DNA from: Streptomyces sp. NBC_00249 | Lineage (GTDB): Bacteria; Actinomycetota; Actinomycetes; Streptomycetales; Streptomycetaceae | Assembly: GCF_026342355.1 (NCBI RefSeq) | Contig: NZ_JAPEMV010000004.1 | Span: 248,001-312,000, forward strand | DNA length: 64,000 nt | Direction: 5' to 3' | In this document: positions 39,146-48,426 of the stretch, in pieces | Numbering within the stretch: the stretch's first letter is position 1 | How the letters are laid out: each line of letters begins with the position of its first letter | Translations under genes and position numbers: made by a program | Notes under the pieces: generated by a model | Database searches by the model: none | What the model saw: only the letters and a program-made list of their open reading frames with translations | Told to the model about the DNA's origin: nothing

Positions 39146-39708
39146 CACTGGCTCCTGGGCGGCTGGTCGTGGCGCAACGGTGTGAGCTGCTCGATGTCGT
39201 AACGGCGGCGCAGCGCGGCGATGGCATCGTGGTCGACGGGCCCGTCGGCGGACAGGATCGTCAGCAGTTCCTCGAAGTAGCGTTCGTGGTCCGGAGGCGG
39301 GGACGACTGGAAGAACATCCGGGCCGGGGCGTCGGTGGGGTTGGCGAAGGCGTGCGGGCAGCCGGCCGGGACCAGGATGAGCGTGCCGGGCGTGGCACGC
39401 ACCACCCGTTCGCCCTTCGACGACTGCCATTCCCGCCAGCCGTCAGCGCTGCGCACCTGCGGCTCGAAGGCGAGAACATCGAGTTCGCCCTCAAGTACGT
39501 AGAACAGTTCTTCGCTGCGTGCGTGCACGTGTGCGCCGACGTCGAAGCCGGGCGGTACGAGCACCTCGAAGCTCGACGCGACGGATGACTGTGCGCCGGT
39601 CACCTTGAAGGTCACATGCTGGGCGGCGGCGCGCAGCGTACGGCCTTCGCCGGGGGGCACGACCAGCCCGCTGCCCCGGGCCGTCGTGGTCGGGGGACAG
39701 ACGGTCAT
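39145..39708 (-). CDS. MomA-like cupin monooxygenase
   Basis: This 187-aa cupin was recognised by GLVVPPGEGRTLRAAAQHVT, FKVTGAQSSVASSFEVLVPP, GFDVGAHVHARSEELFYVLE, ILVPAGCPHAFANPTDAPAR and PPPDHERYFEELLTIL. It is very close to the cupins encoded between rppA and CYP158 in streptomycetes, which oxidise tetrahydroxynaphthalene to flaviolin. ATG 39708 overlaps by four bases the stop of the rppA remnant, and its stop overlaps the P450 start. It is part of a once complete three-gene operon. Confidence 0.85.
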   Translation of the reverse strand: MTVCPPTTTARGSGLVVPPGEGRTLRAAAQHVTFKVTGAQSSVASSFEVLVPPGFDVGAHVHARSEELFYVLEGELDVLAFEPQVRSADGWREWQSSKGERVVRATPGTLILVPAGCPHAFANPTDAPARMFFQSSPPPDHERYFEELLTILSADGPVDHDAIAALRRRYDIEQLTPLRHDQPPRSQ

Positions 39709-39791
39709 CGGGTCTCCGTAAGGGTCTCGTCCAGAATCCGCGGCCCGCCGGCATGCACGATGTGAAAGTCGAGGTCTGAGGCATCCCATCC
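39705..39791 (-). pseudogene. 3' remnant of a type III polyketide synthase gene (rppA-like)
   Basis: DASDLDFHIVHAGGPRILDE followed by TLTETR and a stop matches the C-terminal core of RppA/chalcone synthases (FYIVHAGGPRILDDL). Only about 26 codons survive. Upstream sequence has no type III PKS homology, and no catalytic Cys-His-Asn triad is encoded nearby. The stop still overlaps the cupin start (ATGA), showing the original coupling. Confidence 0.65.
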
Positions 39792-40135
39792 GTGCCCGTC
39801 GGCCGGGCTCCGCAGCGCGCAACTCGCCGTCCTCCAGCGCGCGCCGCGCGACCAGCGGTACACGGGCCTTCGCCTCGCCGGCCGACACAAGGTGTCCATA
39901 CAGCACCCCATATCCTCCCCGGCACGAGTGCCTCAGTACCCCGTTCGAATCCTTAACGACCGCCATATGGCCAGGTCACCCATTCGTACCCGGCGGTCGC
40001 TCAAGCGGCCGAGGACGACGGCCCGGTCTGCTTCCACCCTGCGCAGGATGGGGCGGCGCGGTCCGAGCCGCCGGTTCTGCGGCCCCGGAGGGACTGTTGG
40101 ACGGCCTGTCTTCGTTGTCCGGACCGGTTCACGCG

Positions 40136-40987
40136 TCATGGCGCTTCAGCCCGCTGCGTCCCGGCTGCCGTCCAGCTGGCCAGCAGGGCGAGGCGCTCAG
40201 CGGTCGCCGAGCCGGGTACGACGGTGTAGGCGACGAGCAGCTGGTCCGGGTCGCCGGGGAGGGCGAGGGTCTCGTAGCCGAACTCCAGCTCCCCGGCGAG
40301 GTCGTGCACCATCCGCTTCACGCCGTAGGTCTTCTCCTTGACCAGGTGGTCGGCCCACAGTCGCCGGAAGTCCTGGCTCTTCACCGAGAGTTCGCCGACC
40401 AGGGCGGACAGTGCCGGGTCGTCCGGATGGCGGCCCGCGTCCAGCCGCAGGTACGCCACCGTTTCGGCGGCGACCGCGGCCCAGTCCGGGTAGCGGACGG
40501 GCGCGCTGGGGTCGAGGAACACCTGACGGGCCTGGTTGCGCTCCGAGGACGGGATTCCGGAGAAGCCCGCGATGGCGTCGGCCAGCGCGTTCCACCCCAG
40601 CACGTCCATACGTCGGCCCAGAACGAAGGCCGGTGTGCCGGCCATGCCGTCCAGGAGCAGTTGCAGCCCCGGACGGACGCTCTGCCGGCCGCGGGACACG
40701 GCCCGGCGGGCGGCCCGCGCCGGGCGGATCAGGTCCCGCAGATGCGCCTGCTCGGTGTCGTCCAGTCGCAGCACCCTGCCGATGGCCTCCAGGACCCCCT
40801 CTGACACGTTCTGCCCGCGGCCCTGCTCGAGGCGGATGTAGTAGTCGACGCTCACCCCTGCGAGCTGCGCGACCTCCTCACGGCGCAGTCCCGGCACCCG
40901 GCGCCGTCCGTGCGAGGGCAGGCCCACCTCCTCGGGCCGGATGCGGGCGCGCCGCGACTGCAGGAAACCACCGAGGCTGTTGTCCAT
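40136..40987 (-). CDS. XRE regulator with MmyB-like ligand domain
   Basis: This 283-aa protein starts at ATG 40987. The N-terminal helix-turn-helix (FLQSRRARIRPEEVGLPSHG, VPGLRREEVAQLAGVSVDYY, RLEQGRGQNVSEGVLEAIGR) is followed by the MmyB-like domain (FVLGRRMDVLGWNALADAIA, FLDPSAPVRYPDWAAVAAET, DLAGELEFGYETLALPGDPD). Such regulators usually repress a divergent SDR gene, exactly the arrangement here across 156 bp. They may sense fatty acids or similar hydrophobic ligands. Confidence 0.9.
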   Translation of the reverse strand: MDNSLGGFLQSRRARIRPEEVGLPSHGRRRVPGLRREEVAQLAGVSVDYYIRLEQGRGQNVSEGVLEAIGRVLRLDDTEQAHLRDLIRPARAARRAVSRGRQSVRPGLQLLLDGMAGTPAFVLGRRMDVLGWNALADAIAGFSGIPSSERNQARQVFLDPSAPVRYPDWAAVAAETVAYLRLDAGRHPDDPALSALVGELSVKSQDFRRLWADHLVKEKTYGVKRMVHDLAGELEFGYETLALPGDPDQLLVAYTVVPGSATAERLALLASWTAAGTQRAEAP

Positions 40988-41143
40988 GCCCTCGAGCCTA
41001 GGCGGTTGCGTGAGGCCGAACCTGGTACTGGCAGACCCAGGAAAACCACTGCCCTGGCTGGCCCGCCCGGGCTGCCACACAGTCGGTCATGTCAGCGAGG
41101 CGGCCGTCCGCCACCCCGCCCACCGTGATCAGGAGTACCGACA

Positions 41144-41905
41144 ATGAGCTACGCCACCCTCTCCGGCCGTACCGCGATCGTCACCGGAGCCGCCAGCGGC
41201 ATGGGCGAGGCCATCGCACGGCTGCTCGCCGCCAACGGTGCCCGCGTGGCACTGCTGGCCCGCCGCGCGGACCGGCTCGGCGACCTCGCCGCCAAGATCG
41301 CGGCCGACGGGGGCGAGGCGCTCGCCGTCCCCGTGGACGTCACCGACCAGGCGTCGGTGGACGTCGCGACCGGAACGGTCCACGAGGTGTACGGGCCCGC
41401 CGACCTCGTCGTCAACGCGGCCGGCGTGATGCTGCCGAACCCGGTGGAAGACGGCCGCCTCGACGAGTGGACCCGCATGATCGACACCAACGTCACGGGC
41501 GTCCTGCGGATCGTCCGCGCGTTCACATCGGATCTGACCGCTGCGGCGGCCGCGGGCCGCGCCGCCGACCTGGTCAACATCTCCTCCATCGGCGCGCACC
41601 TGACCTTCCCCAACTACGCCGTCTACGGCGCCACCAAGGCCGCCCTGACGCACCTGTCCACCATGCTCCGCTCCGAGTTCGGGCCTCGCGACGTCCGCGT
41701 CACCAACATCGAACCCGGCCTGACCGGGACCGAACTCGGCCGGCACATGGACAATCCCGTGCTGTCGCAGGAGCTCCAGGGCATGTTCGAGGCGATCGGC
41801 GGGCTGTCCGCCGACGAGATCGCCGACGTCGTCGGCTTCGTCACCAGCCGTCCCCCGCACGTCAACCTGCGGCAGGTGATCGTCCTGCCGACCCGCCAGG
41901 CATGA
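41144..41905 (+). CDS. Short-chain dehydrogenase/reductase
   Basis: This 253-aa classical SDR has the NAD(P) motif TGAASGMGEAIAR, VVNAAGVMLPNPV, catalytic Ser in NISSIGAHL and YGATKAALTH (YxxxK). An Arg pair after the first strand (LLARRADRL) suggests NADPH. The start is ATG 41144. It is the likely target of the divergent MmyB-type regulator. The substrate is unknown. Confidence 0.92.
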   Translation: MSYATLSGRTAIVTGAASGMGEAIARLLAANGARVALLARRADRLGDLAAKIAADGGEALAVPVDVTDQASVDVATGTVHEVYGPADLVVNAAGVMLPNPVEDGRLDEWTRMIDTNVTGVLRIVRAFTSDLTAAAAAGRAADLVNISSIGAHLTFPNYAVYGATKAALTHLSTMLRSEFGPRDVRVTNIEPGLTGTELGRHMDNPVLSQELQGMFEAIGGLSADEIADVVGFVTSRPPHVNLRQVIVLPTRQA

Positions 41906-42050
41906 CCCTGCCCGGTCGGAGCCGCGTCGGCCGTCCGCTCAGGGCGCCGCCCGTTCAGCGTTTGTCTACCGGTTCCCGCCATGGTCATCATGCGAGGCGT
42001 TCGCACACGTACGCGAGCGCCGGCCCAAGCGCGAGAAAGGCTCACGGGGG

Positions 42051-42602
42051 ATGACAGCAGCGATGTCGGTTTCGAAGGCGAAGACGAAGACGATGGCAGG
42101 GGCGAAGGCGAGGGCGGCACGGCGGATGGCCGGCGCCCTGGCGGCGGGTGTGGTGGCGCTCACCGGGACCCTGACGGGCGCGGGCAGCGCGCAGGCCGCG
42201 TACGACCCGGTGACCCACACCATGTGGAACGACGAACCGCTCTACCGGGGCTGGCACATCGACAACGGCGACAACACGCGGCTGATCATGCAGGACGACG
42301 GCAACCTGGTCGTCTACCGGTGGTTCAACGACCCCTCCAGGAAGGAGGTCCGGTGGGCGTCCAACACCGTCGGCTGCGGCGACAAGGCCGTCATGCAGTC
42401 CGACGGGAACCTCGTCGTGTACGGCGGTGACGGGCGACGGGTCTGCTATGCCCGCAACGAGTTCAAGGGCTCGTACGCGAACGGCTGCCTCTCGGTGTGG
42501 AAGGGCGGCATCGGCATCTACTTCACCAATGAGCCGTGCCCGCAGGTCGCCGCCCGGCAGGGCGATTTCACGATCACGCTCCGCAAGTCGGACGCCTACT
42601 GA
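42051..42602 (+). CDS. Secreted bulb-type (B-) lectin
   Basis: This 183-aa protein starts at ATG 42051 (or 42063). It has a signal peptide with basic start and core MAGALAAGVVALTGTLTGAG, cleaved after GSAQA. Two mannose-binding motifs of the QxDxNxVxY type are visible (MQDDGNLVVYRW and MQSDGNLVVYGG); a third repeat is degenerate. Four to six Cys in the mature part suggest disulfides. It probably binds mannose-type glycans outside the cell, and may act as lectin or bacteriocin-like protein. Confidence 0.85.
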   Translation: MTAAMSVSKAKTKTMAGAKARAARRMAGALAAGVVALTGTLTGAGSAQAAYDPVTHTMWNDEPLYRGWHIDNGDNTRLIMQDDGNLVVYRWFNDPSRKEVRWASNTVGCGDKAVMQSDGNLVVYGGDGRRVCYARNEFKGSYANGCLSVWKGGIGIYFTNEPCPQVAARQGDFTITLRKSDAY

Positions 42603-42638
42603 CAGCCTGCTGACGGCCTGCCCGCAGCCCGTCGGCGG

Positions 42639-44141
42639 CTACCGGCGGCCCGTTCGCGCCACCAGCCCCGCCACCGACCACTGCGGGCGCGCCGCGAGCC
42701 GGGTCGCCGCCGCCCGCAGGTGCAGGGGCAGGTGCCCGCAGAGCGCCGCCAGTTCGGCCACCGGACCGGGCTCCTCACGGACCCGGTCCGCCCCCGCGAC
42801 CCGTGCGAGCAGTTCGTGCGCGTCGTCCGCCTCCAAGGGGCCGATGCGGATGTGCGCCGCGCCCGCGGGCAGGGCGTCCGGGGCCGCCCCGGTCAGTACG
42901 GCCGCGCAGCCGGCGGTGGCCGGCAGCAGCGGCTCGGGGACGGCCACCCCGTCCAGCAGCACCAGCACGCGCCGCCCCGCGAGGGTGGCGCGGAAACGCC
43001 GGGACAGTTCGTCGGTGTCCGCGGCTTCGGGCGGCCGTTCGCCGAGCGCCCTGAGGAACGCGGCGAGTACGGCACGCGCCTCGGCCGGCCCGGCCTCCTC
43101 GAGCGCTCCGCCGTCCCGCGGACCGTCCGCGCTGGCGTACAACTGGCCGTCCGGGTATGCGTCCTGGACCGCGTGGGCCAGGTGCACGGCGAACGCCGAG
43201 GTGCCGCTGCCCCGGGGGCCCGACAGGGCCAGGACCGGGGAGGTGCCCGGCTGCCGCAGCAGTCCTTCGGCCTCCCGCAACTCGGCGCCCCGGCCCACCC
43301 AGTCCGGAATGTCCGGCGGCAGCTGGCAGGGGCGTGCCGGGCGGCGCCGCCGCGCCGGGACCGTGGGGGCGGTCAGGGCGGGGTCGCCGTGCCGGATGCG
43401 GGTGTGCAGCTCCATCATCGCGGGGGCCGGTTCCAGCCCCAGTTCCCGGTCGAGCCGCTCCCGTAGCGCGTCGAAGGCCGCGAGCGCTTCGGCCGTCCGC
43501 CCGCCGCGGTGCAGGGCCAGCACGTACAGGCGCTGCACCTCCTCGTCGTGCGGGTTCCGCGCGGCCAGGGCGCCGAGTTCGGGCAGCAGCTCCGCATGCC
43601 GCCCCAGGGTGAGTTCGATGTCGAGCAGCGTCTTCGTGACCGCGTGCCGGCCCGCCGCGAGCCGGTGGCGGGCGCGCTCGGCGAGTACGCCGGGCACCCC
43701 GTCGAGCGCCGGTCCGCGCCACCGCCCGAGGGCCTCGCGGAGCAGTGCGCGGGCCCGTACCGGATCGTCGTGGCGCAGCGCGGCCGACTCCAGCACCGCG
43801 GCGTCGTAGTGGAAGAGATCGACGGAGCGGCGATCCACGTTCAGCCGGTAGCCGCCCGATTCGGCGACCAGCACCGCACCGCCCGAGTCCCCGTGCGCGG
43901 CCATGGCCCGGCGCAGCCGGTGGGTGTGGGTGCTCAGCTGGCCCACGGGGTTCTTCGGCCACTGGGAGTCGTCCTCGCCCCAGAGGCCGTCGATCAGTTG
44001 CGCGAGGGGAACGAGTTGCCCGGGGGCGAGCAGGAGCGCGGCGAGCACGGCTCGCTGCTGCGGGCGCCCGAGGTCGATCTCGCGGCCGTCGCGCCAGGCG
44101 CACAGTGGACCGAGCACGCTGAATTCGAGCCCCATCCCCAT
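42639..44141 (-). CDS. AfsR/SARP-like regulator, truncated, with degenerate P-loop
   Basis: This 500-aa protein starts at ATG 44141 or 44135. Residues 1-95 are the winged helix (LEFSVLGPLCAWRDGREIDL) and 100-250 the BTAD domain (RALLREALGRWRGPALDGVP). From 275 an NB-ARC-like module begins (PDWVGRGAELREAEGLLRQP). The Walker A equivalent is SGPRGSGTSAF, lacking the Lys, although RRVLVLLDGV remains as Walker B. The protein ends before the ARC2/TPR parts. It is likely unable to bind ATP normally and may act as a simple SARP. It is divergent from the full-length AfsR-like gene at 44336. Confidence 0.85.
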   Translation of the reverse strand: MGMGLEFSVLGPLCAWRDGREIDLGRPQQRAVLAALLLAPGQLVPLAQLIDGLWGEDDSQWPKNPVGQLSTHTHRLRRAMAAHGDSGGAVLVAESGGYRLNVDRRSVDLFHYDAAVLESAALRHDDPVRARALLREALGRWRGPALDGVPGVLAERARHRLAAGRHAVTKTLLDIELTLGRHAELLPELGALAARNPHDEEVQRLYVLALHRGGRTAEALAAFDALRERLDRELGLEPAPAMMELHTRIRHGDPALTAPTVPARRRRPARPCQLPPDIPDWVGRGAELREAEGLLRQPGTSPVLALSGPRGSGTSAFAVHLAHAVQDAYPDGQLYASADGPRDGGALEEAGPAEARAVLAAFLRALGERPPEAADTDELSRRFRATLAGRRVLVLLDGVAVPEPLLPATAGCAAVLTGAAPDALPAGAAHIRIGPLEADDAHELLARVAGADRVREEPGPVAELAALCGHLPLHLRAAATRLAARPQWSVAGLVARTGRR

Positions 44142-44335
44142 GCCGTCCCCGCATCCATGAGCTCGGTGCACAATTTGCGACAGATGATAGGTGACGGGGA
44201 GGGAGCGCCGCCTTCTCCGCGCACTGCCGTACCGCCGTCCGCAGACGGCAGCGCCCACGGGACGGGGATCCCGCGGGCCCACGGGAGTACGCGGCGGGGA
44301 CGGGGGCGCGGAGCACGAGGACTGGGGGAAGGACC

Positions 44336-47305
44336 ATGGGGGAAACCACGCTGCGATTCAGCCTGCTCGGGCCGTTGCGGGCCTGGTACGGGGACGACGA
44401 GGTCGATCTGGGCCGGCCCCAGCAGCGGGCCGTGCTGGCCGCGCTGCTGACGGCCTCGGGGCGTACGGTCGCCACCGCGGTCCTCGCGGAAGGGGTGTGG
44501 GGCGGCGCCCCGCCCTCCGAGCCGCGCAAGGCCGTACAGCTGCACGTGTCGCGGCTGCGGGCCGCCTTCAAGGCATGTGCCGGGGCGGAGCGCGCGGGAG
44601 AGCTGCTGGTCCGCGTGGGCGACGGCTACGCGCTCGCGGCGCCGGACGCCGAGGTGGACGTCGTGGTCTGGGACGGGCTGCTCGCCGAGGCCGAGCGGCT
44701 GCGCGACCAGGGCGCTCCGGCGGACGGGATACGGAAGGTGCTGCTGCGGGCGCACCGGCTGTGGGACGGGGAGCCGCTGGCCGGCCTCGCCGGGCCGCAC
44801 GCGGAATCGGTACGGGCCCGGCTGCTGGGGCAGTGGCTCTCCGCCAAGGAGCTCCAGCTGGAGATGGACGTCGAGCTGGGCGACCGTACGGACCTGACGG
44901 CGGAGGCCGCCTCGCTCGCGCTGGAGCACCCGGGGCGGTCCCGGCTCACCGCTGTCCTCATGCGGGCCCTGTACCAGGCGGGGCGCAAGGCCGAAGCCCT
45001 CGCGGTGTACGAGGAGGCCCGCCGGTCGCTGCCGCCGGATGCGCGCGAAGCCGATGGCCAGGCCGGGCCGGCGGGTGGCGCGCGGCGCGCCGACGGGCCC
45101 GCCGCGCTGCACCTGCGGATCCTGCGCGAGGACCCCGCCCTCCTGTCCCTCTCCGCCGCCCGCGCGGAACCCCCCGCCTGGCGGGCACCGCATCAGCTGC
45201 CCGCCGGTCTCGCCGACTTCACCGGCCGGGAGTCCGCCGTCGAGATGCTGGTGGACCGCCTCGTGGGCGGCGTCGGACGCGCGGTGGTCGTCTCCGCGCT
45301 GGACGGCATGGGCGGCGTCGGCAAGACGACGCTGGCGGTGCACGTGGCCCGCCGGGTCCACGAGCGGTTCCCGGACGGTCAGCTCTTCGCGGACCTGCGC
45401 GGAGCCGACCGGACTCCCCTGGACCCCGGCCCGGCGCTCGCCGGATTCCTGGGCGCGCTGGGGGTCGCCGCGGCCGAGATCCCGCTGGACCTGGGAGAAC
45501 GTTCCGCCCTGTACCGCTCGGCGCTCGCGGGCCGCAAGGTGCTCGTCGTACTCGACAACGCCGCCGACCCGGACCAGGTGAAACCCCTGCTGCCGGGCTC
45601 CGCGGGCTGCGCCGTCCTCATCACCAGCCGCACCCGCCTCACCGGTCTCTCCGGGGCCCACCAGATGCGGCTGGAGACCCTCCCCCCGGACGAGGCGCTG
45701 GAACTGTTCACCCGGATCGCGGGAGCCGACCGGGTGGCCGCCGAGCCCGGCCTCGCCGAGGAGATCGTGGCGGCCTGCGGGCTGCTGCCGCTCGCCGTCA
45801 GGATCGTCGCCTCCCGGCTCGCCGCGGACCCCGCACTCACCCTGGCGGCACTCGCCGAGGCGCTGCGCGACCAGCGCCGGCTGACCGAACTGGACGACGG
45901 GAAGCGCACGGTGGAGGCGACCTTCGCCCTCTCCTACCACCGGCTCGGCCCGGACCTCGCCCGCGCCTTCCGGCTGATGGCCCTGCCCGACGCCCCTGAC
46001 ATCTCACTGCCCTGCGCCGCGGCGCTCCTCGGCCGGTCCGAGGCGGACGCCGACGAGCTGCTCGAGGCACTCGTCGACCTGAACCTGCTGCACTCCCCGC
46101 AGTTCGAGCGGTACGGCTTCCACGACCTGGTGCGCGACTACGCCCGCGACCGGCTGGCCGCCGAGGAACCCGCCGCGCAGCGCACGGCGGCCGCCGACCG
46201 GCTGGTCGACTTCTGCCTGGCCACCGCGCGCAACGCCGATCTCGCCGCCCGCTCCGTCGACCCGGTCGAGCAGAGTCTCCTCGACGCACCGGTCGCGTCC
46301 CCGGGCCGCCCCGTGGCCGATTCGGCCCAGGCGGTGAGCTGGATGCGCGAACAGGCCGGCGTGCACGCCGCGGCCATCCACCTGAGCTGCGCCGATCCGG
46401 CGCTGCCGCTGGACCGCGCCGCCGAACTCGCCGACAAGATGGGGTCGGTGCTGTTCGAGCGGGCACAGACGGCGACCATCGCCGACCTGGCCGAGCACAT
46501 CGCCCACCAGGCGGCGGCCCGGGGCGACAACGGCCCCGAGGCCCTCGCCCGCCACGTACGCGGCATCATGCTCTGGCACGTCAACCGGTACGAGGAGTCC
46601 GAGCGGGAGATCGGCCGGGCGGTCGCCCTGTGCGAGGGCGTCGACGACGGCCCGGTCGTACGCGTACGGGCCAAGGCGCTGCTCGCCCTGGGCAGCAACC
46701 TCCGCATCCGCGGCCGGTACGCCGAGGCCGCCGCGTACGCGGGCAGCGCGGCCGAGCTCTTCCGCCGGGTGGGAGCGGAGCGTGCGGAGGGCAGCGCCCT
46801 GGGGGAGTTCGCGTTCTGCTGCGCCCAGACAGGACGTGTGGAGGAGGGCAGGGCCGCGGCCGAGCGCGGCGCCCGCCTGATGGACGGGTCGGGCCCGGTG
46901 TCGGCCGCGACCGGACGCTACTACCTGGCCCGGGTGCTGCGGCTGTGCGGCGACCCGGAGGCGGCCCTGGCCCACGCGGTCCGCGCCCGGGAGGAGTTCG
47001 CGGGCCTTCAGGTGACGGTGTTCGAGGCGGCGGCGGGAGATCTGGTGGCCCGTATCCACGCCGAGGCGGGCCGCTGGCTGTCCGCCGCCGAAGCCGCCGA
47101 GGCGGTGCTGCCGCTCGCCGGACGCACCAGCGCGGCACTGGAGGCCGCGCTGCTGCGCACGCTCGGGACGGTGCACACCGGTCTCGGCAGGCCGCGACAG
47201 GCGCGCGCCTGCCTCGAGGACGCGCTGGCCGTCTACGAGCGGCTGGGTCTCGGGGACGACGCCGGGCAGACGCGGGCACTGCTGGACGCCCTTCCCCGGC
47301 CGTGA
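44336..47305 (+). CDS. AfsR-like regulator (SARP + NB-ARC + TPR)
   Basis: This 989-aa protein starts at ATG 44336 after GGGGGAAGG. Residues 1-95 are a winged helix (LRFSLLGPLRAWYGDDEVDL) and about 100-270 the BTAD domain. About 285-560 is an NB-ARC ATPase with intact Walker A (GMGGVGKTTLAVH, near residue 325), Walker B KVLVVLDNAADP, and LITSRTRL. The C-terminal 400 residues are TPR-like helices. AfsR-type proteins integrate kinase signals and activate antibiotic or morphogenesis genes. The two downstream cell-wall protein genes are candidates, since they follow in the same direction. Confidence 0.92.
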   Translation: MGETTLRFSLLGPLRAWYGDDEVDLGRPQQRAVLAALLTASGRTVATAVLAEGVWGGAPPSEPRKAVQLHVSRLRAAFKACAGAERAGELLVRVGDGYALAAPDAEVDVVVWDGLLAEAERLRDQGAPADGIRKVLLRAHRLWDGEPLAGLAGPHAESVRARLLGQWLSAKELQLEMDVELGDRTDLTAEAASLALEHPGRSRLTAVLMRALYQAGRKAEALAVYEEARRSLPPDAREADGQAGPAGGARRADGPAALHLRILREDPALLSLSAARAEPPAWRAPHQLPAGLADFTGRESAVEMLVDRLVGGVGRAVVVSALDGMGGVGKTTLAVHVARRVHERFPDGQLFADLRGADRTPLDPGPALAGFLGALGVAAAEIPLDLGERSALYRSALAGRKVLVVLDNAADPDQVKPLLPGSAGCAVLITSRTRLTGLSGAHQMRLETLPPDEALELFTRIAGADRVAAEPGLAEEIVAACGLLPLAVRIVASRLAADPALTLAALAEALRDQRRLTELDDGKRTVEATFALSYHRLGPDLARAFRLMALPDAPDISLPCAAALLGRSEADADELLEALVDLNLLHSPQFERYGFHDLVRDYARDRLAAEEPAAQRTAAADRLVDFCLATARNADLAARSVDPVEQSLLDAPVASPGRPVADSAQAVSWMREQAGVHAAAIHLSCADPALPLDRAAELADKMGSVLFERAQTATIADLAEHIAHQAAARGDNGPEALARHVRGIMLWHVNRYEESEREIGRAVALCEGVDDGPVVRVRAKALLALGSNLRIRGRYAEAAAYAGSAAELFRRVGAERAEGSALGEFAFCCAQTGRVEEGRAAAERGARLMDGSGPVSAATGRYYLARVLRLCGDPEAALAHAVRAREEFAGLQVTVFEAAAGDLVARIHAEAGRWLSAAEAAEAVLPLAGRTSAALEAALLRTLGTVHTGLGRPRQARACLEDALAVYERLGLGDDAGQTRALLDALPRP

Positions 47306-47418
47306 CCACGGCCCCGGCCTCGGCCTCCACGGGCCTGCGCTACGCGCGTTGACCACCTGTCTACCGCGGTCCATGACCGTCGTTCCTGTCAGTCACCCAG
47401 ACGAGAGGAACGATCCAC

Positions 47419-48357
47419 ATGCCTACGCTTCCGCAGAACGGTCAGGTATGGACGCTGCAGACCCCGCTCGACGCACCGGGGGGAAAGATCGTCGCTGACC
47501 TCCAGGGCAGCAACAGCGGGCGGGGGACCCGCATCCAGTCGTACCGCGACAACGGCACCAGGGCTCAGGGCTGGGTCTTCTGGGCCAAGGAGAACGGCAG
47601 CTGGCTGCTGGAGACCCAGATCACGCAGGGCACGCACGGCCCCGGCCGGGCGATGGTCATGGACTACAACTACTCCACCGGCCAGACCTGGCTGTACAAC
47701 GAGCACGGCCAGCCCAACCAGCGCTGGTGCCTGGAAGTCGTCGACAACGACTGGCTGCGGATCAAGAGCGTCCGCACCGACGAAGGGGACGTCTACCTGA
47801 CGGCGTCCCAGCAGGAGGCCGGTGCGCTCACGCTGTCCAGGCACGACGGCTCCAACCCGGGTCAGCTGTGGCGGCTGGTGCCGGCACGCGGGCTGGGCGG
47901 CGGCACCGCGGGCGGCGGACAGCAGCAGCCCCAGCCGCAGCCGCAGCCCCAGCAGGGCGGCGGGGCCGAGGACCGCGTCCTCCAGCTCACCAACGAGTAC
48001 CGGCAGCGCAACGGCCGCAGCACCCTCGCCCTGCACCCGGCCCTGAACGCCGTCGCCCGGGGCAGCGCCGCCGAGCAGGCCCGGCGCAACACGCAGGGCC
48101 ACTTCACGGTGGGCCAGTGGTTCGGCCAGGCCGCCGCGGGCGGCTACCGGGGCGCGGGCGGGATGTGGGAGAACGCGGGCGGCGCCCGGGTCGGCGGGAA
48201 CGACTACTGGCCGACCCCCGAACGCATCGTCCAGGCATGGATCGACGAGCCCGGCCACCGGGACAACATGCTCCAGCCGGGCGCCACGCACCTGGGCGTG
48301 GGACGCGCCAACAGCGGCGACGGAACCACCTTCTGGTCCCAGATCCTCGCCAGCTGA
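47419..48357 (+). CDS. Ricin B-like lectin fused to CAP (SCP/PR-1) domain, no signal peptide
   Basis: This 312-aa protein starts at ATG 47419 after GAGAGGAACG. Residues 1-155 form a ricin-type beta-trefoil (GQVWTLQTPLDAPGGKIVAD, QPNQRWCLEVVDNDW, SNPGQLWRLVPARG). A Gln/Pro linker follows, then a CAP domain from about 185 (VLQLTNEYRQRNGRSTLALH, VARGSAAEQARRNTQGHFTV, HRDNMLQPGATHLGVG). The N-terminus is not a Sec or Tat signal, which is odd for two extracellular-type domains. Export by another route, or release on lysis, is possible. Confidence 0.85.
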   Translation: MPTLPQNGQVWTLQTPLDAPGGKIVADLQGSNSGRGTRIQSYRDNGTRAQGWVFWAKENGSWLLETQITQGTHGPGRAMVMDYNYSTGQTWLYNEHGQPNQRWCLEVVDNDWLRIKSVRTDEGDVYLTASQQEAGALTLSRHDGSNPGQLWRLVPARGLGGGTAGGGQQQPQPQPQPQQGGGAEDRVLQLTNEYRQRNGRSTLALHPALNAVARGSAAEQARRNTQGHFTVGQWFGQAAAGGYRGAGGMWENAGGARVGGNDYWPTPERIVQAWIDEPGHRDNMLQPGATHLGVGRANSGDGTTFWSQILAS

Positions 48358-48426
48358 CGGCTCCCGCCCGCCCCCCACCTCATCACCCATGCCCGCACGC
48401 ACGCACGTACGCAGGAGAACTCCTTC

